Below are positions 29,296-38,075 of a stretch of 64,000 bases of DNA, one piece after another. Source of the DNA: Sphaerotilus uruguayifluvii (GTDB lineage Bacteria > Pseudomonadota > Gammaproteobacteria > Burkholderiales > Burkholderiaceae_C); NCBI RefSeq assembly GCF_013294065.1, contig NZ_JABSNM010000008.1, positions 62,001 through 126,000 of the forward strand, in the 5' to 3' direction. Position numbers and translations under genes: made by a program. The notes below the pieces were generated by a model. The model did no database searches, was not told where the DNA came from, and saw only the letters and a program-made list of their open reading frames with translations. Within the stretch, counting starts at the first letter, position 1, and every line of letters begins with the position of its first letter.

Positions 29296-31409
29296 GCGCC
29301 GTGTCGCCTGCCGAGGGCGAGGCCCCGGACCTCTGGCTCGAAGACGTGCTGGGCGAGGCCGCGCTGGCCTGGGTGCGCGAGCACAACGCCCGCACCGAGG
29401 GCGAGCTGGGCGCGCGCGCCGACTACGCCGAGTTCCGTCCGCGCCTGAAGGCGCTGATGGACGCGCGCGAGCGCATTCCCTACGTCAGCCGCATCGGCCA
29501 CGACTTCTACAACTTCTGGCAGGACGCCGAGCATCCGCGCGGCCTGTGGCGGCGCACGACGCTGGCGAGCTACCGCCAGCCCGAGCCGGCGTGGGAGACG
29601 GTGCTCGACCTGGACGCGCTGGCCGCGGCCGAGGGCGAGAACTGGGTCTGGCACGGCGTGGACGTCTGCACGCCGGCGCGTGATGCCGAGGGCCGCCCGG
29701 TCTGGCGCCGCTGCCTGATCGACCTGTCGCGCGGCGGCGCGGACGCCACCGTGGTGCGCGAGTTCGATCTGGTCGAGCGCCGCTTCATCCCGGCCGAGGA
29801 GGGCGGCTTCACGCTGCCCGAGGCCAAGAGCAGCGCGAGCTGGATCGACGCCGACACGCTGGCGGTCGGCACCGACTTCGGGCCGGGCTCGATGACCGAC
29901 TCGGGCTATCCGCGCGTCATCAAGGCCTGGCGTCGCGGCACGCCGCTGGCGGACGCGCCGACGATCCACGAGGGCGAGGCGAGCGACGTCTCGGCCTGGG
30001 TCAGCATCGACGACACGCCCGGCTTCGAGCGCGTGATCCACGGCCGCTCGGTCGACTTCTACACCACCGCGATGTGGCTGGCCGGCCCCGACGGCCGCCG
30101 CCGCGAGATCCCCAAGCCGGCCGACGCCAGCCTGGGCTTCCACGAGCGCTGGGCGGTGATGGAGCTGCGCAGCGATCTGGTGCAGCACGACGGCACGCGC
30201 CATCCGGCCGGCTCGCTGCTGGCGGCCGACGCCGACGCGCTGATGGCGCAGGGCGTCGAGGCGCTGCGCTGGACGGCGCTGTTCACGCCGACGCCGACCT
30301 GCTCGCTCGGCGGCAGCGCCTGGACGCGCGGGCAGGTGCTGCTGAACCTGCTCGACAACGTCGCCAACCGGGTGGAGGCGCTGCGCTTCGACGCCGCCAC
30401 CGGCACGTGGACGCGCCGCGCGGTGGCGCTGCCGGGGCCGGGCACGCTGGGCCTGGGTGCGCTGCATGAGCCGCATCTGCCGGACGATCCGCTGGCCGAG
30501 CACTGCTGGGTCACCTACGCCGACTTCCTCACGCCCGACTCGCTGATGCTGCTCGATGCGGGTGGCGCGGGCGCGCCCGAGGTGATCAGGCAGCGCCCGA
30601 GCTACTTCGACGCCGCGGGGCTCGTGGCCGAGCAGCGCTTCGCCACCAGCGCCGATGGCACGCGCGTGCCGTACTTCGTCGTGCGCCCGAAGGACGCGCC
30701 GATGGACGGCAGCACGCCCACGCTGCTCTACGGCTACGGCGGCTTCGAGGTGTCGATGCAGCCCTGGTACTCGGGCGGCTTCGGCCTGGCCTGGTACGAG
30801 CGCGGCGGCGCGCTGGTGGTGGCCAACATCCGCGGCGGCGGCGAGTTCGGCCCGGCCTGGCACCAGGCGGCGGTCGGCGAGCACAAGCCCCGCAGCCACG
30901 AGGACTTCATCGCGGTGGCCGAGGACCTGGTCGCCAGCGGCCTGAGCTCGCCGGCGCGGCTGGGCATCATGGGCGGCAGCAACGGCGGCCTGCTGGTGGG
31001 CGCGGCGATGACGCGCCGGCCGGACCTGTTCGGCGCGGTGGTCTGCCAGGTGCCGCTGCTCGACATGCTGCGCTACCACCGGCTGCTGGCGGGCGCGTCG
31101 TGGATGGCCGAGTACGGCGACCCCGACCAGCCCGAGCAGCGCGCCTGGATCGAGCGCTACAGCCCCTACCAGGCGCTGCGCGAGGGCGTGAGCTATCCGC
31201 GTGCGCTCTTCACCACCTCGACCCGCGACGACCGGGTGCATCCGGGCCACGCGCGGCGCATGGTCGCGCGGCTTGAGGCGCTCGGCCAGCCGGTGCTGTA
31301 CTACGAGAACATCGAGGGCGGCCACGGCGGCGCGGCCGACAACGCCCAGCGCGCGCACCTGCAGGCGCTGGAGTTCGCCTACCTCTGGTCGCGCCTCGGC
31401 GACCGCTGA
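29292..31409 (+). CDS. S9 family prolyl oligopeptidase-like serine peptidase
   Basis: A 705-residue cytoplasmic serine peptidase with no signal peptide. The N-terminal two thirds form a beta-propeller (repeated WARRT/TTLASYR and FDLVERRF-like blades) and the C-terminal third an alpha/beta hydrolase domain. The catalytic triad can be placed at Ser563 ([11 protein letters not shown]), Asp646 ([13 protein letters not shown]) and His678 ([10 protein letters not shown]). [18 protein letters not shown] and [16 protein letters not shown] are typical of the S9A prolyl-oligopeptidase/oligopeptidase B group; the sequence does not settle whether it cuts after Pro or after basic residues. The start overlaps the ybeY stop by four bases. 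Confidence 0.9.
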   Translation: MSAVSPAEGEAPDLWLEDVLGEAALAWVREHNARTEGELGARADYAEFRPRLKALMDARERIPYVSRIGHDFYNFWQDAEHPRGLWRRTTLASYRQPEPAWETVLDLDALAAAEGENWVWHGVDVCTPARDAEGRPVWRRCLIDLSRGGADATVVREFDLVERRFIPAEEGGFTLPEAKSSASWIDADTLAVGTDFGPGSMTDSGYPRVIKAWRRGTPLADAPTIHEGEASDVSAWVSIDDTPGFERVIHGRSVDFYTTAMWLAGPDGRRREIPKPADASLGFHERWAVMELRSDLVQHDGTRHPAGSLLAADADALMAQGVEALRWTALFTPTPTCSLGGSAWTRGQVLLNLLDNVANRVEALRFDAATGTWTRRAVALPGPGTLGLGALHEPHLPDDPLAEHCWVTYADFLTPDSLMLLDAGGAGAPEVIRQRPSYFDAAGLVAEQRFATSADGTRVPYFVVRPKDAPMDGSTPTLLYGYGGFEVSMQPWYSGGFGLAWYERGGALVVANIRGGGEFGPAWHQAAVGEHKPRSHEDFIAVAEDLVASGLSSPARLGIMGGSNGGLLVGAAMTRRPDLFGAVVCQVPLLDMLRYHRLLAGASWMAEYGDPDQPEQRAWIERYSPYQALREGVSYPRALFTTSTRDDRVHPGHARRMVARLEALGQPVLYYENIEGGHGGAADNAQRAHLQALEFAYLWSRLGDR

Positions 31410-31420
31410 TCGCCACGCGC

Positions 31421-33124
31421 ATGGCCTTCCCCACCCTGACGGCAGCCCGCGATCTCGGCCGGCTGCAGGAGATCGCGGCGGTCTTCATCCGCCACGGCCT
31501 GGGCGATCTGGTGCGCCGGCTCGGCTGGGCCGACCGGCTGGCTCGCGCCGGCCATGTGCTGCGCATGGACCATGCCGCCGATCTGGCGCGGCTGGAGCCG
31601 CCGGTGCAGCTGCGCATGGCGCTCGAGGATCTGGGGCCGACCTTCGTCAAGCTCGGCCAGATCCTGGCCGGGCGCGCCGACCTGTTCGGCCCGGCCTGGA
31701 TCGCCGAGCTCGAGAAGCTGCACAGCCAGGCGCCGACGGTGCCGGTCGCGGTGGTGCGCGCCCAGCTCACCGAGGACCTGGGCGCGCCGCCCGAGGAGGT
31801 CTTCGCTCGCTTCGATGCCGAGCCGCTGGCGGCGGCCTCGATCGCGCAGGTGCATGGCGCGCAGCTGCACGACGGCACCGAGGTCGTCGTCAAGGTGCGC
31901 CGGCCCGGCATCCGCCCGGTCATCGAGGCCGACCTGCGCCTGCTCGAGCGGCTGGCGCTGATCGCCGAGGACGAGTGGCCCGACCTGCGGCCCTACCAGC
32001 CGGTCGGCCTGGTGCGCCAGCTCGCGCGCTCGCTGCGCCGCGAGCTCGACCTGCAGAGCGAATGCCACAACGCCGAGCGCATCGCCGCCCATTTCGCCGG
32101 GCGCGAGCACATCGTCATCCCGAAGGTCTACTGGGACTGGACCGGCGAGCGGGTCAACGTGCAGCAGCGCATCGACGGCATCCCGGGCCACGAGCTGGCG
32201 CGGGTGGATGCCGCCGGGCTCGACCGCATGCTGCTGGCGCAGCGCGGCGCGCAGGCGGTGCTGAAGATGATCATCGAGGACGGCTTCTTCCACGCCGATC
32301 CGCACCCGGGCAATGTCTTCTACCTGCCGGGCAACCGGCTGGCCTTCATCGACTTCGGCATGATGGGCCGGCTCAGCGACGTGCGCCGCGACCAGCTGCT
32401 GTCGCTGATGCTCGGTCTGGTGCAGCGCGATCCGGAGGCGGTCGTCGAGGTGCTGATGGAGTGGACCGAGGACGCCGGGCGCACCGACATGGAGGGCCTG
32501 CAGCAGGACGTCGTCGCCTTCGTCGACCAGTACCGCGGCACCGCGCTGGCCAAGCTCAGCCTGGGCGCGATGATGAACGACGTCACCACCATCCTGCGCG
32601 AGTACCGGCTGGCGCTGCCGGCCGATCTGGCGCTGCTGGTCAAGACCTTCATCACGCTGGAGGGGCTGGGGCGCTCGCTGGCGCCCGACTTCCACATGGC
32701 CACCGAGGCCGAGCCGCTGCTGGAGGCGGCGGTGCGCGCGCGCTATTCGCCCAGGGTGCTGGTCGAACGCGGCTGGAGCTCGGCGGTGCATGGCCTGCGC
32801 CTGCTCGGGCGCCTGCCGCGCGAGGCTGCCCGCATGCTGCGCCAGGCCAAGCGCACCGGCGTGCAGGTGCATGTCGAGGTGCGCCATCTCGAGCGGGTCG
32901 TCGACCAGCTCGACCGCGCGGTTAGCCGGCTGACGGTGGCGATGGTGGTGGCGGCGCTGATCGTCGGCTCGTCCATCGTCATGACCGTCAAGGGCGGGCC
33001 GATGCTGTTCGGTCTGCCGGCCTTCGGGCTGCTGGGGTTCCTGATCGCCGGCATCGGCGGCATCTGGCTGGCCTGGTCGGTGCTGCGCAGCGGCCGGGCC
33101 GCGCGGGCGGTGCACCGGGATTGA
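31421..33124 (+). CDS. ABC1/UbiB-family atypical kinase-like protein
   Basis: A 567-residue member of the ABC1/ADCK/UbiB family, which supports ubiquinone synthesis or lipid homeostasis. The family hallmark KxGQ is present in LGPTFVKLGQILAGRADLF; the Ala-rich loop is PLAAASIAQVHGAQL, followed by the VVVKVRRPGI lysine strand, DGFFHADPHPGNVFY (catalytic loop) and FIDFGMMGRL (metal-binding). Two C-terminal membrane helices (about residues 500-520 and 527-550) anchor it, as in UbiB. Whether it acts with the ubi pathway is not shown by its neighbours, since no ubi genes are nearby. It follows the peptidase after 11 bp. Confidence 0.9.
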   Translation: MAFPTLTAARDLGRLQEIAAVFIRHGLGDLVRRLGWADRLARAGHVLRMDHAADLARLEPPVQLRMALEDLGPTFVKLGQILAGRADLFGPAWIAELEKLHSQAPTVPVAVVRAQLTEDLGAPPEEVFARFDAEPLAAASIAQVHGAQLHDGTEVVVKVRRPGIRPVIEADLRLLERLALIAEDEWPDLRPYQPVGLVRQLARSLRRELDLQSECHNAERIAAHFAGREHIVIPKVYWDWTGERVNVQQRIDGIPGHELARVDAAGLDRMLLAQRGAQAVLKMIIEDGFFHADPHPGNVFYLPGNRLAFIDFGMMGRLSDVRRDQLLSLMLGLVQRDPEAVVEVLMEWTEDAGRTDMEGLQQDVVAFVDQYRGTALAKLSLGAMMNDVTTILREYRLALPADLALLVKTFITLEGLGRSLAPDFHMATEAEPLLEAAVRARYSPRVLVERGWSSAVHGLRLLGRLPREAARMLRQAKRTGVQVHVEVRHLERVVDQLDRAVSRLTVAMVVAALIVGSSIVMTVKGGPMLFGLPAFGLLGFLIAGIGGIWLAWSVLRSGRAARAVHRD

Positions 33125-33208
33125 TGTACCTGCTCTGTAATCGAAGGGTATTTTCATAGACCAAGTCAACATGATGGTCTTTGGGGCGTCGACTTGATCA
33201 GGGGCCTG

Positions 33209-33249
33209 GGGTTTACCCTAAACTTCAGCCATCAACCAAGGGTTTTCCC
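33209..33249. promoter_or_regulatory. Pair of palindromic GGGTTTWCCC motifs 31 bp apart
   Basis: GGGTTTACCC at 33209-33218 and GGGTTTTCCC at 33240-33249, each followed by TAA. The two copies sit 31 bp apart (about three helical turns) on the same face of the DNA, just before the ribosome site of the small gene at 33263. The gap around them is much less GC-rich than its surroundings. This looks like a two-site operator; the regulator is unknown. Confidence 0.45.
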
Positions 33250-33262
33250 TAAGGAGTTCGTG

Positions 33263-33526
33263 ATGGCCCAGATCCTTGTTCCCGTTCAGTCGCAGGCTTT
33301 TGCTGCCGCCCAGGCACCGCTGGTGCGTCTGGTCGGCTGGCTGGTCGATCAGTGGCAGGGCGCGATGAAGGCCGCCAGGAGCAGCCTGCAGCCGCGCGAG
33401 CCGCGCACCGCCGAAGAGCTGATCGAGTGGGCCGGCCGCTACGAGGCGACCCAGCCCTCGTATGCCGCCGACCTGCGCGCCGCCGCGGTGCGCGCCCAGC
33501 AGACCGCCGGCAGCGTCCGCGCCTGA
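33263..33526 (+). CDS. Small protein of unknown function
   Basis: An 87-residue protein I do not recognise. The ATG at 33263 has a strong AAGGAG ribosome site at 33251-33256; a longer frame from 33194 would translate through the operator-like motifs and is rejected. The N-terminal half is an amphipathic or hydrophobic helix (APLVRLVGWLVDQWQGAM, with two Trp), and the C-terminal half is charged and helical (AEELIEWAGRYEATQPSYAADLRAAA in part). There is no signal peptide, Cys or metal motif. It appears to be transcribed alone: it has its own AT-richer upstream region, and a terminator hairpin follows. Strong translation signals suggest it is well expressed. Confidence 0.65.
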   Translation: MAQILVPVQSQAFAAAQAPLVRLVGWLVDQWQGAMKAARSSLQPREPRTAEELIEWAGRYEATQPSYAADLRAAAVRAQQTAGSVRA

Positions 33527-33541
33527 AGCCGGCGCGGACGC

Positions 33542-33569
33542 AAAAAAGGCCGGTCGTCGCCGACCGGCC
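33542..33569 (-). terminator. Rho-independent terminator of the thiolase gene
   Basis: A perfect 9-bp stem GGCCGGTCG / CGACCGGCC with a TCGC loop, followed on the minus strand by six T residues. It lies 86 bp beyond the thiolase stop. On the plus strand the same hairpin stands 21 bp after the small gene but lacks a T-tract, so it may still slow plus-strand transcription. Confidence 0.8.
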
Positions 33570-33655
33570 TGTGAACGACCTCTGAATCGAGGCACGCATG
33601 AAAGAGGAGGACGGTGCCGGCCGGATGCGGCCTCACCGTCCCGGGCGCCTGCCGA

Positions 33656-34837
33656 TCAGCAGCGCTCGAAGATCGCAGCGATGCCCTGGCCGCCGCCGAT
33701 GCACATCGTCACCAGCGCGTAGCGGCCGCCGGTGCGCTGCAGCTCGTAGACCGCCTTGGTGGTGATGATCGCGCCGGTGGCGCCGATCGGGTGGCCCAGC
33801 GAGATGCCCGAGCCGTTCGGGTTGACCTTGGCCGGATCGAGGCCCAGTTCCTTGTTGACCGCGCAGGCCTGGGCGGCGAAGGCCTCGTTGGCCTCGATCA
33901 CGTCCATGTCGGCGACCGTCAGGCCGGCGCGCTCGAGCGCCTTGCGCGAGGCCGAGACCGGGCCGATGCCCATGATGGTGGGCTCGACGCCGGTGTGGGC
34001 GTAGGACACCAGGCGGGCCAGCGGACGCAGGCCATGGCCCTTGACGGCCTCGCCGCTGGCCAGCATGACCGCGGCGGCGGCATCGTTGATGCCCGAGGCG
34101 TTGCCGGCGGTGACGGCGCCGTCCTTCTTGAAGGCCGGGCGCATCTTGGCCAGGCTCTCGGCGGTGGTGTCGGCCTTGATGTGCTCGTCGGTCACGAAGC
34201 TGATCGTGCCCTTGCGGCTGGCGATCTCCACCGGGACGATCTGTTCCTTGAAGTAGCCGGCGGCGGTGGCGGCAGCGGCGCGGCGGTGGCTCTCGGCCGC
34301 GGCCTCGTCCATCTGCTGGCGGCTGATGCCGAACTGCTCGCCGACGTTCTCGGCGGTGATGCCCATGTGGATCTTGTGGAAGGGATCGTGCAGCGCGCCG
34401 ACCATCAGGTCGATGAGCTGCGCGTCGCCCATGCGGGTGCCCCAGCGCGCGCCCGGCATCAGGTAGGCGCCGCGGCTCATGTTCTCGGCACCGGCGCCGA
34501 CCGCCACTTCGCAGTCGCCCAGCAGGATGGCCTGCGAGGCCGAGATGATGGCCTGCAGGCCCGAACCGCACAGGCGGTTGACGTTGAAGGCCGGGGTCTC
34601 CTTGGGCAGGCCGGCGTTGACCGCGGCGACGCGGCTCAGGTAGCAGTCGCGCGGCTCGGTGGTGACGACCGTGCCCATCGCGAGGTGACCGACGGCGTCG
34701 GCCGGCGCGCCCGAGCGGGCGAGGGCGGCCTTGACGGCGGTGGTGGCGAGGTCGGCCAGAGGAACGTCCTTCAGCGTGCCTCCGAACGTGCCGATCGCGG
34801 TGCGTGCGGCGCTGACGACAAAGACTTCACGTGCCAT
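33656..34837 (-). CDS. Acetyl-CoA acetyltransferase / beta-ketothiolase (BktB-like)
   Basis: A 393-residue thiolase. The nucleophile is Cys90 (NVNRLCGSGLQAI), with the His in GISLGHPIGATGA and the acid/base Cys379 in MCIGGGQGIAAIFE. The overall pattern, including TEPRDCYLSRVAAVNAGL and HKIHMGITAENVGEQ, is close to Cupriavidus BktB as I recall it, a biosynthetic thiolase with broad chain length used for hydroxyvalerate-containing polyhydroxyalkanoates and for fatty-acid breakdown. A strong GGAGGAAGA ribosome site precedes the ATG at 34837. No phaB or phaC is adjacent; it seems monocistronic, with the terminator at 33542-33569. Confidence 0.9.
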   Translation of the reverse strand: MAREVFVVSAARTAIGTFGGTLKDVPLADLATTAVKAALARSGAPADAVGHLAMGTVVTTEPRDCYLSRVAAVNAGLPKETPAFNVNRLCGSGLQAIISASQAILLGDCEVAVGAGAENMSRGAYLMPGARWGTRMGDAQLIDLMVGALHDPFHKIHMGITAENVGEQFGISRQQMDEAAAESHRRAAAATAAGYFKEQIVPVEIASRKGTISFVTDEHIKADTTAESLAKMRPAFKKDGAVTAGNASGINDAAAAVMLASGEAVKGHGLRPLARLVSYAHTGVEPTIMGIGPVSASRKALERAGLTVADMDVIEANEAFAAQACAVNKELGLDPAKVNPNGSGISLGHPIGATGAIITTKAVYELQRTGGRYALVTMCIGGGQGIAAIFERC

Positions 34838-34946
34838 GGCTGTCTTCCTCCGGAAAAATCGGTGTGCGGGGTTGCCACAGTACTTGTCCTCCTCTACAGC
34901 GAACTGACACGGGCGATGTCACACTCCGCCGCCGCCGGCTCCCGCC

Positions 34947-35954
34947 GTGCCGACCTCGCCCGCCGACTGGATCCCCCTGACGGTGGCGAGCTGCAACCTG
35001 CTCAACCTCGCGCTGCCCGGGCGGGCCTTCTATCCGAACCAGGCGCCCTACGGCATGGCCGAGCACGAGCGCAAGCTCGAATGGATCGGCCAGATGCTGC
35101 GCCGGCTCAACGCCGATGTCGCCGGCGTGCAGGAGGTCTGGGACGAGGCGGCGCTGAAGGCGGCGGTGGCGCGCAGCGGCCTGCAGGCGATGCAGGTGCT
35201 GGCGCCGGGCGCCGAGACCGGCGCTGAGGGCACGCCGCGCGTCGGTCTGGTGACGCGGCTGAAGGTCGAGGCGGTGCGCAGCCTGGCCGACTTCGGCCCG
35301 GGCGAGTCGGTCGTCGTGCCGGAGGTCGGCGAGCACGCCCGCTTCGAGCGCCCGGTGCTGCACGCCACGCTGCGCACGAAGCGCGGCCAGCGCCTGCATG
35401 TGCTGGTGGCGCACCTGAAGTCCAAGCGGCCGAAGTTCCTGCAGGATGCCGAGGGCCGCGCGCTCGAGGACCGCGATGATCCGCGGGTGGTCGCGCGGGC
35501 GTCGCTGCGCGCGATGATCATGCGCGGGGCCGAGTCGGCGGCGCTGCGCGCGCGCGTCATCGACCTGACGCGGCACACCCGCGACCCGCTGGTGCTGCTC
35601 GGCGACATGAACGACGGACCGCGCTCGGTCACCAGCCAGCTCATCGCCGCGACGCAGGCGGTGGCCTACGACCGCCAGGCCCGCGACGTGGCGCTGTTCC
35701 ATGCGCTCGACGTGCAGACCGAGCCGGGCCTGAACCGCGACCTGGCCTACTCGCATGTCTTCCAGGGCTGGCCCGAGCTGCTCGACCAGATCTGGGTCAG
35801 CGAGGAGTGGGTCGCCTCGTCGCGCTTCGCCCTCGGCGACGTGCGCCGCGTCGAGGTCTTCAACGACCATCTGCACGAGGGCCGGGACCGCACGCGCAGC
35901 GACCACGGCTTCGTGCGGGCGCTGCTGCGACTGAAGTCACTGCCCGCCGCCTGA
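34947..35954 (+). CDS. Endonuclease/exonuclease/phosphatase (EEP) family hydrolase
   Basis: A 335-residue EEP-fold, metal-dependent phosphohydrolase. The order of catalytic motifs is typical: VASCNLLNLALP (Asn), VAGVQEVWDE (metal-binding Glu), LHVLVAHLKSKRP (His), LVLLGDMNDGPRS (Asp/Asn) and TRSDHGFVRALL (Asp-His). No signal peptide is visible, so it should be cytoplasmic. The substrate (DNA, phospholipid or sugar phosphate) cannot be told from sequence. The start is a GTG at 34947; it is divergent from the thiolase gene with a 109-bp gap. The NYN-domain gene follows after 83 bp. Confidence 0.85.
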   Translation: MPTSPADWIPLTVASCNLLNLALPGRAFYPNQAPYGMAEHERKLEWIGQMLRRLNADVAGVQEVWDEAALKAAVARSGLQAMQVLAPGAETGAEGTPRVGLVTRLKVEAVRSLADFGPGESVVVPEVGEHARFERPVLHATLRTKRGQRLHVLVAHLKSKRPKFLQDAEGRALEDRDDPRVVARASLRAMIMRGAESAALRARVIDLTRHTRDPLVLLGDMNDGPRSVTSQLIAATQAVAYDRQARDVALFHALDVQTEPGLNRDLAYSHVFQGWPELLDQIWVSEEWVASSRFALGDVRRVEVFNDHLHEGRDRTRSDHGFVRALLRLKSLPAA

Positions 35955-36037
35955 GCGGCGGGATCGCCCTCTCGCCGACGGCGCGCCTGCGTACACTGCG
36001 CCCCTCGCTTTCTGCTCCAGCCCCAGATTCCCCACCC

Positions 36038-37405
36038 ATGAAGTCGGCCCTGTTCGTTGATTTCGACAATGTCTATTCGGGCCTGCGCAAGCTCGATCCG
36101 GCGGTCGCCGAGCGCTTCGGCCGCCAGCCGGCCGAGTGGATCCGCTGGCTCACCGACGAGCTCGGCCTGCCCGAGGGCCTCGACGAGGCCGAGGCCCGCA
36201 CCCGGCGCCGGCTGCTGGTGCGGCGCGTCTACCTCAATCCGCAGGTCTACCAGCGTTTCCGCCCGTCCTTCAACCATGCCGGCTTCGAGATCGTCGACTG
36301 CCCGTCGATGACCAGCGAGGGCAAGACCAGCACCGACATCCACATGGTGCTCGACATGGTCGAGCTGCTGCAGCATCCGGTGCACTACGACGAGTTCATC
36401 GTCTTCTCGGCCGACGCCGACTTCACGCCGGTGCTGCGCAAGCTGCGCCGCTGGGACCGCCGCACCACGGTGCTGGCCGTGGGCTTCCCGTCGGCGGCCT
36501 ACCGCGCCTCGGCCGACCTGCTGATCGAGCCCGACCGCTTCATCCGCGAGGGCCTGGGCTTCGGCGCGGCCGGCGACGCGGAGGAGGCCGCCGGCGTGCC
36601 GGCGGCGCCGGCCGGCGAGGGGGGCGCCGTGCCCGTGGCGCCGGTCGTCGCCGCCGAGGCGCTGACCGGCTGGCTGCGCGGCGAGGTGGCGCGCTCGGAC
36701 CTGCCGGTGCCCTGCGCGCGGCTGGCCGCCCGGCTGATGGCCGAGCATCCGGGCCTGGCGCCGGAATGGGGCGGTCACGGCAGCTTCCGGCGCTTTCTCG
36801 AGGCGCTGCCGCTGGCGCCGCTGCGCCTGGACTGGAGCGGCTCGGGCGGCTACCTGTTCGATCCCGCGCGCCATGTGCCGCGCACGCCGGCGGCCGCGCG
36901 GGTGCATCCCGATGCCTCGGCCTGGGGCGTCGAGCCGGCGATGTTCGCGCTGGCGCGCCAGGTGCATGACGCCGTCGGCGTGCCGATGCTGTCGCCGCGC
37001 GACTTCCGCGCGCTGCTCGAGACCATCGCCGCCGATGTCGCCGATCAGCCCTTCCAGCTCAACGAGACCGGCAAGCGGGTGCGCGACCGCTGCCGCGAGG
37101 CCGGCCACGAGGTCAGCCGCGAGGCGGTCAACTGGGTGCTGCGCGGCCTGCTGCTGTGCGGCCACGAGTTCGGCAAGGGCCGCGACGACGTGCCCACGCT
37201 GTCCTACCGGCTGGTCGGCAACCTGCTCAACCTGTGCCGGCGCGAGCAGCTGATGATGGACGAGTCGGCGCCGGCGCTGCTGCAGCGCTGGGTCAGCGGC
37301 AAGGCGGCCGCGGCCGAGGCGCCCGTCGAGATTCCCGAGCCCCTGCCGGCGCCGGCCGCCGAACCCGCGTCCGTGCCGGTGCCTGACGGCGACGCGGCCG
37401 CCTGA
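36038..37405 (+). CDS. NYN domain protein with C-terminal OST-HTH/LOTUS-like region
   Basis: A 455-residue protein with an N-terminal PIN-like NYN domain, a fold of Mg-dependent RNases. Acidic residues are visible in ALFVDFDNVYSGL, STDIHMVLDMVEL and FSADADFTPVLRKL, followed by the AVGFPSAAYRASADLLIEP strand. After an Ala/Pro linker (about 185-210), two winged-helix-like repeats follow at about 215-290 and 305-425 that look like OST-HTH/LOTUS domains; the C-terminal tail is Pro/Ala-rich. In other bacteria such proteins are thought to act on RNA, but targets are unknown. The ATG is at 36038, and a TACACT at 35991-35996 may be its -10 box. Confidence 0.8.
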   Translation: MKSALFVDFDNVYSGLRKLDPAVAERFGRQPAEWIRWLTDELGLPEGLDEAEARTRRRLLVRRVYLNPQVYQRFRPSFNHAGFEIVDCPSMTSEGKTSTDIHMVLDMVELLQHPVHYDEFIVFSADADFTPVLRKLRRWDRRTTVLAVGFPSAAYRASADLLIEPDRFIREGLGFGAAGDAEEAAGVPAAPAGEGGAVPVAPVVAAEALTGWLRGEVARSDLPVPCARLAARLMAEHPGLAPEWGGHGSFRRFLEALPLAPLRLDWSGSGGYLFDPARHVPRTPAAARVHPDASAWGVEPAMFALARQVHDAVGVPMLSPRDFRALLETIAADVADQPFQLNETGKRVRDRCREAGHEVSREAVNWVLRGLLLCGHEFGKGRDDVPTLSYRLVGNLLNLCRREQLMMDESAPALLQRWVSGKAAAAEAPVEIPEPLPAPAAEPASVPVPDGDAAA

Positions 37406-37436
37406 CGCCCCGACCGGGCGCCATCGCCGCGTGACC

Positions 37437-38075
37437 TCAGTCCACCCAGCCCTGCCGCCAGGCCAGCCGGGCCAGGTCGAAGTCGCTGGGCGTGTCGAGC
37501 TTGGACTTGATCTGGTAGTGCAGGTTGTGGACGGTCTTGACGCTCAGGCACAGCGCCTCGGCGATCTGGCGCGGGCTGCAGCCCGCCAGCAGCAGGCGCA
37601 GCACCTCGAACTCGCGCGGCGTCAGGCCGTGCGGCGTCGCGGTCGGATGCTCGATCAGGTGGCGCGCGACCTCGCCGGCGATGTCGCTGCCCAGCACCCG
37701 GCGCCCGGCGTGCACCTCGCGCACCGCGTGGACCAGCTGCTCCGGGTCGCTGCTCTTGGTGACATAGCCGAGCGCGCCGGCGCGCAGCGCCTGCGTGACC
37801 CAGACCGCGTCGCGGTACATGCTGAAGGCCAGGCAGCGCACGTCGGGGTCGCGCTGGCGCAGCCGGCTGACGAGCTCCAGCCCGCCCATGCCCGGCAGCG
37901 CCAGGTCGACCACCAGCACCGAGGGCCGCGGCTGCATCGCCCGCCACTGCAGCAGCGCCGCATCGGCATCGGCCGCCTCGGCGACCACGCGCACGTCCTC
38001 GTGCAGCTCGAGCAGCCGCCGGTAGCCCTCGCGCACCACCGCATGGTCGTCGACCAGCATCACCTCGATCGTCAT
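37437..38075 (-). CDS. NarL/LuxR-type response regulator
   Basis: A 212-residue regulator. The receiver has VMLVDDHAVVREGYRRLLE, phospho-acceptor Asp57 (VLVVDLALPGMGG) and Lys in YVTKSSDPEQL. The LuxR helix-turn-helix is at about 150-205 with LTPREFEVLRLLLAGCSPRQIAEALCL (landmarks TPREFEVLRL and SVKTVHNL). The ATG at 38075 overlaps the stop of the upstream sensor kinase by four bases, so the two are translationally coupled partners. The gene lies at the end of a minus-strand group that starts with icmF, but control of icmF is only a guess. Confidence 0.9.
   Translation of the reverse strand: MTIEVMLVDDHAVVREGYRRLLELHEDVRVVAEAADADAALLQWRAMQPRPSVLVVDLALPGMGGLELVSRLRQRDPDVRCLAFSMYRDAVWVTQALRAGALGYVTKSSDPEQLVHAVREVHAGRRVLGSDIAGEVARHLIEHPTATPHGLTPREFEVLRLLLAGCSPRQIAEALCLSVKTVHNLHYQIKSKLDTPSDFDLARLAWRQGWVD

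Noticed and set aside
33194-33262. Upstream ATG for the small gene at 33263
   Set aside because: It would translate through the GGGTTTWCCC motifs and has no ribosome site, while 33263 has AAGGAG.
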